Source of the DNA: Paraburkholderia sp. BL9I2N2
GTDB lineage: Bacteria; Pseudomonadota; Gammaproteobacteria; Burkholderiales; Burkholderiaceae
Assembly (NCBI RefSeq): GCF_004339745.1
Contig: NZ_SMGP01000004.1
Coordinates: 248,001 to 312,000, forward strand
Reading direction: 5' to 3'
Length of the DNA: 64,000 nucleotides
Part shown: positions 53,036 through 62,158 of the stretch, one piece after another
How positions within the stretch are numbered: position 1 is the first letter of the stretch
Layout: each line of letters starts with the position of its first letter
Program-made: the position numbers and the translations under genes
Notes under the pieces: generated by a model
What the model was told of the DNA's origin: nothing
The model's database searches: none
What the model saw: the letters and a program-made list of their open reading frames with translations, nothing else

Positions 53036-53895
53036 ACGACATCGCATCGGCGTTGCCGCAACTCGGCTCGCTGCTGGTCGGCTATATCACGTTGATCGGC
53101 GTGTGTTCGCTGCGCCTGTTCATCGTGATGTTCATTTTTCCGCCGACCGCCGACGGTCTCCTGCAAGGCGTGGTACGCAATGCCATCGTGCTGCTGTTCA
53201 GTTCGTATGTGGCCTACGGCCAGCCTGTCGCGTTCATGCAATCGCTGCACGGCGTGCTGCTGCTCGAAGTCGGCTTGCGCGAGGCGTTGATCGGACTCGC
53301 CATCGGCTTCGCGGCTTCGGTCGTGTTCTGGGTCGCGGAAAGCGCGGGCACGTATATCGACGATCTGACCGGCTACAACAACGTGCAGATCACCAATCCC
53401 ATGCGCCAGGAACAGTCGACGCCGACCGCCACCTTGCTTAGCCAGATTGCGTCCGTTGCATTCTGGGCGCTCGGCGGCATGACGTTTCTGCTCGGCACGC
53501 TGTACGAGTCGTATCACTGGTGGCCGATCATCTCGGCGGGGCCGAACGTGTCGAACATTCTCGAATCGTTCGTGCTCACGCAAACGGACTCGCTGATGCA
53601 ATCGGTCGCCAAACTCGCGGCGCCGATGATGTTCATTCTGCTGCTGATCGACTTCGCCTTCGGCTTCGCCGCGAAGTCCGCTTCGAAACTCGATCTGATG
53701 ACGCTCAGTCAGCCGGTCAAAGGCGCAGTCACGGTATTGATGCTCGCGCTGTTCGTCGGCATCTTCGTGGATCAGGTGCGAGACCAGGTGACGTTGCGCG
53801 GTCTCGCCGCCGAGTTTCGCGTGCTCTCCGATACGACCAAGACGCCGGCCGCGAACGATGCGCCCAATGCATCCGCGCCCGTAGCGAAGCCTTGA
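53032..53895 (+). CDS. hrcT: Type III export apparatus protein HrcT (SctT)
   Basis: 287 residues. Multi-helix inner-membrane protein of the FliR/SctT family (RLFIVMFIFPPTADGLLQGVVRNAIVLL, residues ~28-55; GLREALIGLAIGFAASVVFW), forming the export-gate pore with HrcR and HrcS. A short Ala/Thr/Pro tail ends it. ATGA overlap with hrpB7; last gene of the rightward hrpB operon. Confidence 0.94.
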   Translation: MNDIASALPQLGSLLVGYITLIGVCSLRLFIVMFIFPPTADGLLQGVVRNAIVLLFSSYVAYGQPVAFMQSLHGVLLLEVGLREALIGLAIGFAASVVFWVAESAGTYIDDLTGYNNVQITNPMRQEQSTPTATLLSQIASVAFWALGGMTFLLGTLYESYHWWPIISAGPNVSNILESFVLTQTDSLMQSVAKLAAPMMFILLLIDFAFGFAAKSASKLDLMTLSQPVKGAVTVLMLALFVGIFVDQVRDQVTLRGLAAEFRVLSDTTKTPAANDAPNASAPVAKP

Positions 53896-53996
53896 GGTTA
53901 TGTTGAGAATGCATGCGCAACGTACCGCATTGCAACGGCCTCGCGGCAAAACTCAAACCTTCTCAAATGCGCCGCGAATATCAGATTAATTGAAAC

Positions 53997-54011
53997 TTCG
54001 CTTGATGCGAA
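53997..54011. promoter_or_regulatory. TTCGC-ttgat-GCGAA palindrome upstream of the AraC activator gene
   Basis: A 15-base inverted repeat of the PIP half-site (TTCGC 53997-54001, GCGAA 54007-54011) about 75 bases upstream of hrpX. Spacing differs from a PIP box, so it could be an autoregulatory or HrpG site, or chance. Confidence 0.35.
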
Positions 54012-54084
54012 TCGTTACATTGACTCCACCGAACGCAACGCGCGTGCCGCGTGCGACGCGTTCCTGCACTCAGAGGAGTCGCCC

Positions 54085-55560
54085 ATGTTCTCGATGCTTT
54101 ACTTCCCCGTGGTGTCCGCACTCGCGACGCCCGCACCTTGCCAACACACTCCACTGTCCGGCCGTTTCCTCGACACCTTGCTCGACGGCAAGGTGAGCGC
54201 CGCGAGCCAGCTCGCGAGCCGCTGGGCCGACGAAGCGGGTCACGCCGATGCCGCGCCGCATGCACTGCAACTGCATGCCGATCTGCAACTGATGCTGGGT
54301 ATCGAAGTCGAGGCGGAGGAGAACTACCGTCGTTCGCAGAAACTGATTCGTTCGTCGAAGCATGCGATCCGCACGGCGTCCTGCCGCAATGCCGCGTGGC
54401 AGGCGTTGTTCCGTCACCGGCTCGGCACCGCGCTAGCCTGTTTTTCGCGTGTCGCGGACGAACCCGAGATCGAGCCGGCTCGCGCGGTGGAAGCGCACTT
54501 CGGGATCGTCTGCGTGCTCAATGAATTGGGCCGCACCACCGAAGCCGCCGACGCGCTCGACGATCTGTTTGAACGCGTGGAGCGCGATATCGACGATGCA
54601 GCGGGCCATTGGCACGCACTGCTTGCCACGATGCGTTTCGACCTGGCCGTGCAGATGGAAGTGCGGGCCGCGACGGCGCTGCGCGATCACGTCTACTGGC
54701 ATTCGGGTTTGTCGAGCGAACACGCGCCGCGGCCGGGCCAGGGCGTTGACATGAGCGTCGACGGTCTCGCGCGCGCGGTGTTCGGTGTGCGCTCGCCATT
54801 GCTGCGCGCGCGCATCGACTATCTGCAGCAGTTGCGTCTCGCCGCCTGCGCGGATCGCGATGCGATCGGCGAATTGCAGCGTCATTTGCAATGGTCGCGC
54901 GAGCAGGGGCTCGGCGACTATCAGCGCACGCTGCGACTGGAAATCGCACTCGCGACGCTGGCGGGCGCGGCGCCGCATCTGGCCTGCTCGATTCTGGAGC
55001 CGCTGCATCAGATCGGCCGCAACGGCACCACCGGCCACCGTCAGCTCGAATACCTCTACTGCACCGCGAAAACGCGCCAGGCCGAAGGTCGCGCGCAGGA
55101 ATCGCTGCAACTGTATAGCCGCTATGCGCTGGTCGCGATGCAGTGTCTGCGCGAAGACTCGCAGGCGCGCGCGCCGTTCCTGCAACGCAGCGCAAAAGCC
55201 TCGCCGCAACTCGACGATGTGGGCGCGCGCCTGCCGGCCAAGTATCGCCGCGCATACAGCTATGTGCTCGACAACCTGGACCGGCGCGATCTCTCGGTGC
55301 GCGAGGTGGCCGCGGAAATCGGCGTGACCGAACGCGCGCTGCAAAGCGCCTTCAAGAATTTCCTCGGGCTGTCGCCCACTGAATTGATCCGCCGTCAGCG
55401 CATGGAACGGATTCGCGCCGAACTCACCGACCGTTCTTATTCCAGCGATCGCGGCGTGCTAGGCGCGGCGAGCAAATGGGGCGTGCAGAACCGCTCGACG
55501 CTCGTCAACGGATATCGCAAGCAGTTTCATGAAGCGCCGTCCGAGACGCTCGAACGATAG
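54085..55560 (+). CDS. hrpX: AraC-family activator of the type III genes, HrpX/HrpB type
   Basis: 491 residues, close to Xanthomonas HrpX (476) and Ralstonia HrpB (477). Large helical, TPR-like N-terminal part, then a C-terminal AraC DNA-binding domain with two HTHs (LSVREVAAEIGVTERALQSAFKNFLGLSPTELIRRQRMERIRAEL, cited as residues ~407-452). It would bind the PIP boxes found in this window. AGAGGAG ribosome site before ATG 54085. The symbol follows the Xanthomonas name; Ralstonia calls the orthologue HrpB. Confidence 0.9.
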   Translation: MFSMLYFPVVSALATPAPCQHTPLSGRFLDTLLDGKVSAASQLASRWADEAGHADAAPHALQLHADLQLMLGIEVEAEENYRRSQKLIRSSKHAIRTASCRNAAWQALFRHRLGTALACFSRVADEPEIEPARAVEAHFGIVCVLNELGRTTEAADALDDLFERVERDIDDAAGHWHALLATMRFDLAVQMEVRAATALRDHVYWHSGLSSEHAPRPGQGVDMSVDGLARAVFGVRSPLLRARIDYLQQLRLAACADRDAIGELQRHLQWSREQGLGDYQRTLRLEIALATLAGAAPHLACSILEPLHQIGRNGTTGHRQLEYLYCTAKTRQAEGRAQESLQLYSRYALVAMQCLREDSQARAPFLQRSAKASPQLDDVGARLPAKYRRAYSYVLDNLDRRDLSVREVAAEIGVTERALQSAFKNFLGLSPTELIRRQRMERIRAELTDRSYSSDRGVLGAASKWGVQNRSTLVNGYRKQFHEAPSETLER

Positions 55561-55638
55561 CGCGTTCGCTGCCGCTCGCCGCGGCGGCGTGCGACTTGAC
55601 TCGCGGTTTCTTTCCTTCACCTTCACTCAGTCGACTCC

Positions 55639-57429
55639 ATGAAATCGAAGACGCTCTTCTGCGCCGCGTGGCTCGCGGCGTCCCTCACGCTGGGCGGGCT
55701 GCAACCCGCCAGCGCGGCGCCGGTGCGATGGCGCAGCAACGCGGTGCATATTGCCGTCGAAGGCAAGGACCTGAAAGACGTGCTGCGCGATTTCACCGCA
55801 AGCCAGGGCGTGGCCGCATCGATCGCGGGCAACGTTCAGGGCACGGTGACCGGCCGCTTCGACACATCGCCGCAGCGCTTTCTGGACACGCTCGCCTCGA
55901 CCTTCGGCTTTGTCTGGTTCTATGACGGCAGTGTTTTGTCGATCAGCAGCGCCAACGACGTCACGCATCAGGTGATCAAGCTCGATCATGCGTCGGCCGC
56001 GGATCTGCGCGCGGCGCTGCACACCATGAGCGTCGACGACTCGCGCTTTCCGGTGGTGTACGACGAAAGCGCGGGCACGGCCATCGTCAACGGGCCGCCG
56101 CAGTATGTGCAGATGGTGAGCGAGATCGCCCGTCGTCTGGATGACAACGCGAGCCGCCGCAGCGGTTCGGTGATTCGCGTGTTCAAGCTCAAGCATGCAT
56201 GGGCCGCCGATCACAAGGTGCAGATCGACGGCAACACGATCACGGTGCCGGGCGTGGCGACCGTCCTGTCGAACATGTATCACGCGAAACAGGGGAGGGG
56301 CGGTGGTGGTGGCCAGTCGCAGACTTCGATGTCGCCGAACATGCAACGCGTACCGCCGATGACCGACGTGGGTGGCGGCGACAGCGGCGGCGGCCAGGTG
56401 TACAACCCGCCGTTGCCGCCCAACATGGCGGACGGGCAGGGCGCGACGCTCGGCGGCCTGGTCGGCAATGCGCAGCCGTCCAACTACGGCAGCCCGGGCA
56501 ATGTCGGCTATGCGAATGCGCCGGGCGGTTCGCCGACGAGCCCGCCGAGCGGCGGCGATCTCTCGTTGCCGATCATGCAGCCGGACCCGACCACCAACTC
56601 CGTGCTGATTCGCGATACGCCACAGCGCATCGACCAGTACGCGACGCTGATCGATCAGCTCGATACGCGGCCCAAGCTGATCGAGATCGAGGCGCACATC
56701 ATCGAAATCGACGACGACGTGCTGGCGCAGATCGGGGTGGACTGGCGCGCGCACAACAGCCATCTCGACTTCCAGACCGGCACCGGCACGAATCAGCAGA
56801 ACAGCTTCGCGAACGGCTCGATCAATCCGAACTTCGGCACCACGACGCTCGCCGACGGCACCACGGTCGTTTCCGCGACGCCGGTGGGCGCCTCGATTAC
56901 CGCCGTGCTCGGCGACGCCGGGCGCTATCTGATGGCGCGCGTCAACGCTTTGCAGACCACCTCGAAAGCGAAGATCGATGCATCGCCGAAGGTCGCGACG
57001 CTCGACAACGTCGAAGCGGTGATGGACAACAAGACCAAGTTCTTCGTGCGCGTATCGGGCTATACGTCAGCGGATCTGTACAGCGTGTCCACGGGCGTCT
57101 CATTGCGCGTGCTGCCGATGGTGGTGCAGGAAAACGGCCAGATGCGCATCAAGCTCGAAGTGCATATCGAGGACGGTCAGCTCACCGGTCAGCAGGTCGA
57201 CAACATTCCGGTGATCACCAGCAGCGAGATCAATACGCAAGCCTTTGTGGGCGAGGGGGAGAGTCTGCTGATCGCCGGCTATAGCGTGGACAACGACTCG
57301 AACGGCGTGACCGGCGTGCCGGGTCTGTCGAAGATTCCGCTCATCGGCGCGCTGTTCCGGTACAACAACGACCAGCGCTCGCATATGGAACACGTCTTTC
57401 TGTTATCGCCACGGGTGCTCGATCTGTAA
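55639..57429 (+). CDS. hrcC: Type III secretion outer-membrane secretin HrcC (SctC)
   Basis: 596 residues. Sec signal peptide (FCAAWLAASLTLGGLQPASA), N0-N1 periplasmic domains, a long Gly/Pro/Asn-rich low-complexity insert (about residues 215-310), then the secretin barrel domain (LIEIEAHIIEIDDDVLAQIGVDW; VPGLSKIPLIGALFRY; HVFLLSPRVLDL). Located between hrpX and hrpG, as in Ralstonia-like loci. No PIP box was found right before it, so it may be read from hrpX. Confidence 0.94.
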   Translation: MKSKTLFCAAWLAASLTLGGLQPASAAPVRWRSNAVHIAVEGKDLKDVLRDFTASQGVAASIAGNVQGTVTGRFDTSPQRFLDTLASTFGFVWFYDGSVLSISSANDVTHQVIKLDHASAADLRAALHTMSVDDSRFPVVYDESAGTAIVNGPPQYVQMVSEIARRLDDNASRRSGSVIRVFKLKHAWAADHKVQIDGNTITVPGVATVLSNMYHAKQGRGGGGGQSQTSMSPNMQRVPPMTDVGGGDSGGGQVYNPPLPPNMADGQGATLGGLVGNAQPSNYGSPGNVGYANAPGGSPTSPPSGGDLSLPIMQPDPTTNSVLIRDTPQRIDQYATLIDQLDTRPKLIEIEAHIIEIDDDVLAQIGVDWRAHNSHLDFQTGTGTNQQNSFANGSINPNFGTTTLADGTTVVSATPVGASITAVLGDAGRYLMARVNALQTTSKAKIDASPKVATLDNVEAVMDNKTKFFVRVSGYTSADLYSVSTGVSLRVLPMVVQENGQMRIKLEVHIEDGQLTGQQVDNIPVITSSEINTQAFVGEGESLLIAGYSVDNDSNGVTGVPGLSKIPLIGALFRYNNDQRSHMEHVFLLSPRVLDL

Positions 57430-57457
57430 TCGGCATGCGCCGGAATTCGATGTGAAG

Positions 57458-57495
57458 GCAGGGGCAAGGGCGGTTTGAACCGCGCTTGCCCCTGC
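57458..57495. terminator. Strong stem-loop between convergent hrcC and hrpG
   Basis: GCAGGGGCAAG (57458-57468) pairs with CTTGCCCCTGC (57485-57495), with an inner GCGGTT-TG-AACCGC hairpin (57470-57483). Placed between both stop codons; likely bidirectional terminator, though the T-runs are short. Confidence 0.65.
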
Positions 57496-57539
57496 TTGCG
57501 TTCGATGCGGTGCGCGGCCTCGTTAGCCGCGCGTCAACT

Positions 57540-58607
57540 TTAGCGCCGGCGTGCATTGCCTCTCAATAGCGCCGCGGGCACCGAGAACGACGTCAGCGCC
57601 GGCGAAGCCTCGCTGCCTGGCAACTCCTCGCCGTGCGCCGCGAAGCTCGCGACCGGGTGCACGAGGTGCGCCGTGCCGCCGTGCCACATCGCGGCATACT
57701 GGCCCCACGGTTGCGCGTTGCGCGCGGCTTCACTGTCTTTCGCATGCACGTCCAGCGTCATGCATGGTCGGGCCGTCGGCGCGATGCATTTGCCGGCGGC
57801 TTCCTTGCGATCGATGTCGACGGCCTGGGTGATTGCCGCAATCGCATCGGCGGTTTGCGCGGCCGGCTGGATTTCGGGCAGGCCGGCGATGATCGCTTCG
57901 CTCTCCGTCTTGCCGTCGCACAACTCGACGCGATATCCGTGCGCATACATCGTGCGAAGCTGAACGCCGGATGCGCCGTTCAATCCCAGTTTCTTGCGCA
58001 GCTTGTAGATATGCTGTTCGAGCGTGCGCCCGACGATATCTTCGGTGCTGCTCCAGATTGCGCCCGCAATCTGGCGGCGGCTCACGTACTCGCCGGCGCG
58101 TGAGAACAGCAGCCACGCAATTGCGAATTCACGCACCGTCAGGCGGATTTCGCGTTCGTCGATCAAGACCGTGCCCGTGCGCCGGTCGAGACGGTAAGGG
58201 CCGAGTTCGGCCCAGTCTTCGGCTTGCACCGGCGTCGGCGACTGGAACCGGCGCAACGCCTGGTAAGTGCGGACTTCGAGTTCGCCACGGTCGATCGGCG
58301 AGAGCACGACGTCGTCGGCGCCCACTTCGAAAGCGCGCTCGATGCTGTCGCGATCGGCGAACGCGCCGATCACGATCAACGGCGCGCGGCGGTCGCCGTA
58401 GCAGGCGCGGCGCGCGAATACGGCGCGCGTCGCGTCGATGCCCGTGGCGGCGTCGACGAGGATGGCGTGATAGTCCTCGCGATAGATCGCCCGCGACAGC
58501 GCGACGTCATCGAGGAAGCGGCAGCATTCGATCGTATCGTCGCGAAAGCATTGGCAAATCAGATTGAACAGGCTGCTGCTGGTGGTCATCACGGCGAATT
58601 TCAACAT
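57540..58607 (-). CDS. hrpG: OmpR-family response regulator HrpG, with C-terminal extension and atypical receiver
   Basis: 355 residues: receiver domain (~1-125), winged helix (~140-230; LTVREFAIAWLLFSRAGEYVSRRQIAGAIWS region) and a ~120-residue C-terminal extension (HrpG of Xanthomonas is about 263 residues). The phospho-acceptor Asp is kept (YHAILVDAATG, D52), but the usual Lys is replaced (LSPIDRG) and the Thr/Ser position is Gly (IVIGAF). It probably activates hrpX at the top of the cascade. GGGAGGG ribosome site before ATG 58607. Convergent with hrcC. Confidence 0.88.
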   Translation of the reverse strand: MLKFAVMTTSSSLFNLICQCFRDDTIECCRFLDDVALSRAIYREDYHAILVDAATGIDATRAVFARRACYGDRRAPLIVIGAFADRDSIERAFEVGADDVVLSPIDRGELEVRTYQALRRFQSPTPVQAEDWAELGPYRLDRRTGTVLIDEREIRLTVREFAIAWLLFSRAGEYVSRRQIAGAIWSSTEDIVGRTLEQHIYKLRKKLGLNGASGVQLRTMYAHGYRVELCDGKTESEAIIAGLPEIQPAAQTADAIAAITQAVDIDRKEAAGKCIAPTARPCMTLDVHAKDSEAARNAQPWGQYAAMWHGGTAHLVHPVASFAAHGEELPGSEASPALTSFSVPAALLRGNARRR

Positions 58608-59102
58608 GCCCTCCCGGGACAGATGCTTAAGGTTGCTTCCTGAATCGCATTGCGTGTCCCGCAAATTACGGCCCTTAAAATATCAGGGCTGTAACGAATT
58701 GTTTCGCCCCAAGATGTATTGAAATAGCATGAAAGGTCGCTAATTGGTTTGGCATGGCTTTGTTCAGGTGAATAAGCGTGCAGATCGCCGGTATTAGCCG
58801 CGAGATGCGCGGCGGTATGCAATTACGGTAGCAATTTCCGTTACCTTTTCCAATTCCGGTAAAAGAGACTTAAGCCGCCCGGAATCGCACGCGAAGCAAG
58901 GTTCGCAGCACCTTTCAGCGTTGCAAGGCATATTTACCTTTGTTGAGAATCTGGAAAGCCCAATTTAAGGAAGATGGCTTCGCGTCGCCATGAGCTTTGT
59001 TGAATCTGTGAGACGGCCGGCTAATTAGACTCGCACGTGGCGGGCGCAAAAGCGGCGCCGGGCCGTATTTCTTTCTCCGACGATTCCATTGCGAGTGCGT
59101 TC
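58608..59102. other. 495-base AT-richer intergenic region between hrpG and the Rieske operon
   Basis: No gene. Visible features: TTACC-N12-GGTAA inverted repeat near 58840-58863; near-direct repeats CAATTTCCGTTA / CAATTCCGGTAA in the same area; a TTGTTGAGAATCTGG stretch. No PIP box upstream of the Rieske gene. It probably holds the promoters of both divergent units (hrpG leftward, oxygenase operon rightward). Confidence 0.5.
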
Positions 59103-60200
59103 ATGTCCTTTCTGTTAAACGCCTGGTATGTCGCCGCTTTCGCGCACGAGGTTCACGCCCGCAAGCCATTCGCACGCACGCTGCTCGGGCGGCCCGTGGT
59201 CTTGTATCGCGACGCCGAACAGCGCGCAGTCGTGCTCGACGATCGCTGTGCGCATCGCTTCGCGCCGTTGTCGCAAGGGCGGATCGTCGACGGCGCGCTG
59301 GAGTGTCCTTATCACGGGCTGCGCTTCAGCGCGAGCGGGCAGTGCGTCCACAATCCGCACGGCGACGGCCGGGTGCCCGCGGGCGCGAAGGTGCGCGCCT
59401 ATCCGGCGCTCGAACGTTACGGTGCGATCTGGTTCTGGCCCGGCGATCCCGCGCGCGCCGACGCCGCGTTGCTGCCGCCGTTTCCGTTCGTCGATCCCGC
59501 GGTCAACATCACGCACGACGGTTATCTGCACACGCGCGCGCACTATCAGTTGAGCGCCGACAATCTGCTCGATCTGAGCCACTTCCAGTTTCTTCATCCC
59601 GACACGCTCGGCAGCGAGGCGATTGCGCGCGGCGACGTGCAGTCGGGCAATCTCGACGACATTGTCTGGGTGCGCCGCAGCGCATACGACGAAGCGTTAC
59701 AGCCGTTCGTCGCGCAAGGCTTCGGCATTGCGCCCGGCACGCGCGTGGATCGCTGGATGGACGTGCGCTGGACGCCGCCCGGACTGCTGTCGATCGTGGT
59801 CGGCGTGACGGCGGCGGGCATGCCACGCGAAGCCGGGTTGATCGCGCCGTCGGCGCATTGGCTTACGCCGGAGACCGAACGCACGACGCACTACTTCTTC
59901 GCGTTCGGCTTGCCGAACGAGATGGGCGAAGCCGCGCGCGGACTCGTGCGCTATGCCGTCGAAGGACTCATGAAGCCGTTCGAATGCGAGGATCTGCCCA
60001 TGCTCGAAGCGCAGCAGAACAACCTCGGCGACAACGACTTCTGGGCGATGCAGCCGGCGCTCCTGCCGATCGATGCCGGTGCGATTCGCGCGCGGCGCGT
60101 GATGGAGCGGCTGATCGCGGCCGAGCGCGGCGATCAGCCCGCGCCCGCGCGCACGATCGCGATTACGCCGGTGGCGGTTGCTTCGCGCGTGGTGGCTTGA
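59103..60200 (+). CDS. Rieske non-heme iron oxygenase, VanA/PobA-like alpha subunit
   Basis: 365 residues. Rieske [2Fe-2S] ligands CAH (residues ~41-43) and CPYHG (~61-65), then the mononuclear-iron catalytic domain with SADNLLDLSHFQFLHP (Asp and two His, residues ~151-166) and a C-terminal Asp region. This is the vanillate O-demethylase-like branch; such enzymes use a separate reductase not seen here. First gene of a three-gene operon; stop overlaps the next start (TGATG). Confidence 0.9.
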   Translation: MSFLLNAWYVAAFAHEVHARKPFARTLLGRPVVLYRDAEQRAVVLDDRCAHRFAPLSQGRIVDGALECPYHGLRFSASGQCVHNPHGDGRVPAGAKVRAYPALERYGAIWFWPGDPARADAALLPPFPFVDPAVNITHDGYLHTRAHYQLSADNLLDLSHFQFLHPDTLGSEAIARGDVQSGNLDDIVWVRRSAYDEALQPFVAQGFGIAPGTRVDRWMDVRWTPPGLLSIVVGVTAAGMPREAGLIAPSAHWLTPETERTTHYFFAFGLPNEMGEAARGLVRYAVEGLMKPFECEDLPMLEAQQNNLGDNDFWAMQPALLPIDAGAIRARRVMERLIAAERGDQPAPARTIAITPVAVASRVVA

Positions 60201-62158
60201 TGGCCACGATACTGGACGTTGCAACCACGGGCAGCAGCGGATTGCGTAGTGCGGCTGGGGTCGTGGAGGGCGGATCGCTCAACGCGGTGTGGGTCGAATG
60301 CATCGTCGAAATGCTGAGCGCGGCCGGTGTGCGTCATGCGGTGCTGTGCCCCGGTGGACGTGCGAGCGCCATGTGCCTCGCATTCGACGCGCATCCGCGC
60401 ATGGCCGTCGAGATGGTGTGCACCGATGAACGCAGCGGCGCTTTCGTCGCACTCGGCCTGGCGAAGGCGAGCGGTTCGCCGGTGGCGCTCGTCACGACGT
60501 CCGGCTCGGCGATTGCGAACGTGCTGCCTGCGCTGACCGAAGCGGACGCCGCCGACGTGCCGCTCGTCGTGCTCACCTGCGACCGTCCGCGAGCGTTGCG
60601 CGGTGCGGGCTTTGGACAGATGGCCGATCATCTCGGCGCGACGCGCGCGTTCGTGCGCGCGCAGGCGGATCTGGCCGATCCGGTCGATTCGGCGCACGCG
60701 ATGTCACAGGCGCGCGGTGCGCTGGCAGTTGCGCTTGCCGCAATGGTCGAGGGCGTTGCGGATCGCGAGGGCACGTTGTCGCGCGCCGATGCGCATCCGC
60801 CCGCACGGCGGCCGACGCGCGGGCCGGTGCATGTGAATGTGCCGCTGGCGGGCGTCTACGATGCGGTGGAGACGCAGCCGGTTTCGGTGGAAACGGTGCG
60901 TGCCGCGCGCGCGCCGATGGCGTCGTGCGAAACCGCCGTCTCTTCGCAAGCTCATACGCCCGATACGCGCGCGGTCCAAATAGTCGAGCGCATCATGGCG
61001 CGCGTGTGCGCGAAGCGCGGCGCCCGTCCGCTCGACGACGGCCTGGACGGCCTGATCGTGGTCGGCCCCGAACCCGGCGTGCCGCTCGACGCCATTTTCG
61101 CGTTGGCGGCCGCGACCGGTTTTCCCGTGCTCGCCGATGCCGGCAGCGGCTTGCGGTCGGGGCCCGCAGCGCTGGCTCCGCAAGCGGCGTCGCGTGGCGC
61201 GGCGGGTGCGTTGATCGTCAACGCGTTCGATGTGTTCGGCGGCGCCGCGCGGCTCGCCGCGGCGCGCGCGGAATTGATCGTGCGCTTCGGCCTCGCGCCG
61301 GTGATGCCGGTGCTGCACGCGTACCTCGAAACGCAGGCCGACGTGCCCACCATCAAGATCGCGCCTTGCAGCGTGGCGCATGACTATCTGCATCAGGCGC
61401 TCGATCCGCGCGACGTGTTGGCGGCGCCTTCAGTGGGTGCGTTGTGTAAGCTCGCCGAAGCGCTGTGCCGTATTGCTCCACCTCCACGCGCCACACCCGT
61501 CGCCTTCTCCTGGCGCGACCGCTGGGCGAGCGTCGCGAGTTACGGCGCACGCGAGCGTCGCGCTTGTGTCGCGTCGCTCGAATGGGGCGAAGTGGCGGCG
61601 GTTCATCGCGTGCTGGCGGCGCCGGGTTTTGCCTTCGTCCATCTCGGCAATTCCATGTCGATGCGGCATGCCGATATCGGCTACGACGTGCGCGCGATAC
61701 GACAGGACGTGTATGTCAACCGCGGCGTGAGCGGCATCGACGGCACGCTGTCGACCTTCATCGGCGAGGCGCTCGCAAGGCGCGATGCCGGCTTGCTGTT
61801 GCTCGGCGATCAGGCTCTGGTCCACGATCTGGCGGCGTTGGCGAGCGCGCAGCGCTTGAGCACACCGGCCTGCGTCTGCGTGATCGACAACGGCGGCGGC
61901 GCGATTTTCGACTTCTTGCCGATTGCGCAGGCGCCGGCGTATCGGCGCACGATCCGCAATCCGTACCGCCTCGACATCGGCGCGCTGGCGCAGGCTTTTG
62001 GGTTGGCGCATCGGCGTGTCGAGACACGTGACGCACTCGACCATGCGCTCGCCGAAGCCGCCGCTCACGCGGGCGTGACGCTCGTCGAAGTCGCCGTCGA
62101 ACCGCATTCCGGCGCGATGCAGATGCATCAGCTTGCACAGGCACTGGGAGCGGCATGA
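60200..62158 (+). CDS. ThDP-dependent enzyme related to MenD (SEPHCHC synthase family)
   Basis: 652 residues. MenD-type landmarks: the catalytic Glu in CTDERSGAFVALGLAKASG (residues ~74-92), substrate Arg in PGGRASAM (MenD has PGSRSTPL), NRGVSGIDGTLST (MenD NRGASGIDGLLST), and DNGGGAIFDFLP near the ThDP site. MenD joins 2-oxoglutarate to isochorismate in menaquinone synthesis, but no other men genes are here and Burkholderia-type bacteria use ubiquinone. Probably recruited for another C-C bond-forming step. Overlaps both neighbours. Confidence 0.88.
   Translation: MATILDVATTGSSGLRSAAGVVEGGSLNAVWVECIVEMLSAAGVRHAVLCPGGRASAMCLAFDAHPRMAVEMVCTDERSGAFVALGLAKASGSPVALVTTSGSAIANVLPALTEADAADVPLVVLTCDRPRALRGAGFGQMADHLGATRAFVRAQADLADPVDSAHAMSQARGALAVALAAMVEGVADREGTLSRADAHPPARRPTRGPVHVNVPLAGVYDAVETQPVSVETVRAARAPMASCETAVSSQAHTPDTRAVQIVERIMARVCAKRGARPLDDGLDGLIVVGPEPGVPLDAIFALAAATGFPVLADAGSGLRSGPAALAPQAASRGAAGALIVNAFDVFGGAARLAAARAELIVRFGLAPVMPVLHAYLETQADVPTIKIAPCSVAHDYLHQALDPRDVLAAPSVGALCKLAEALCRIAPPPRATPVAFSWRDRWASVASYGARERRACVASLEWGEVAAVHRVLAAPGFAFVHLGNSMSMRHADIGYDVRAIRQDVYVNRGVSGIDGTLSTFIGEALARRDAGLLLLGDQALVHDLAALASAQRLSTPACVCVIDNGGGAIFDFLPIAQAPAYRRTIRNPYRLDIGALAQAFGLAHRRVETRDALDHALAEAAAHAGVTLVEVAVEPHSGAMQMHQLAQALGAA

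Noticed and set aside
55561..55638. PIP box search before hrcC
   Set aside because: A single TTCGC at 55565 has no second half-site at the required spacing.
58890..58990. PIP-like TTCGC sites upstream of the Rieske gene
   Set aside because: Single half-sites only; the partner half at N15 spacing is missing, so no HrpX control can be claimed.
59303..60199. N-terminal extension of the MenD-like gene into the Rieske gene
   Set aside because: The open frame is only an overlap shadow. The ATG at 60200 begins the conserved protein and couples to the Rieske stop.
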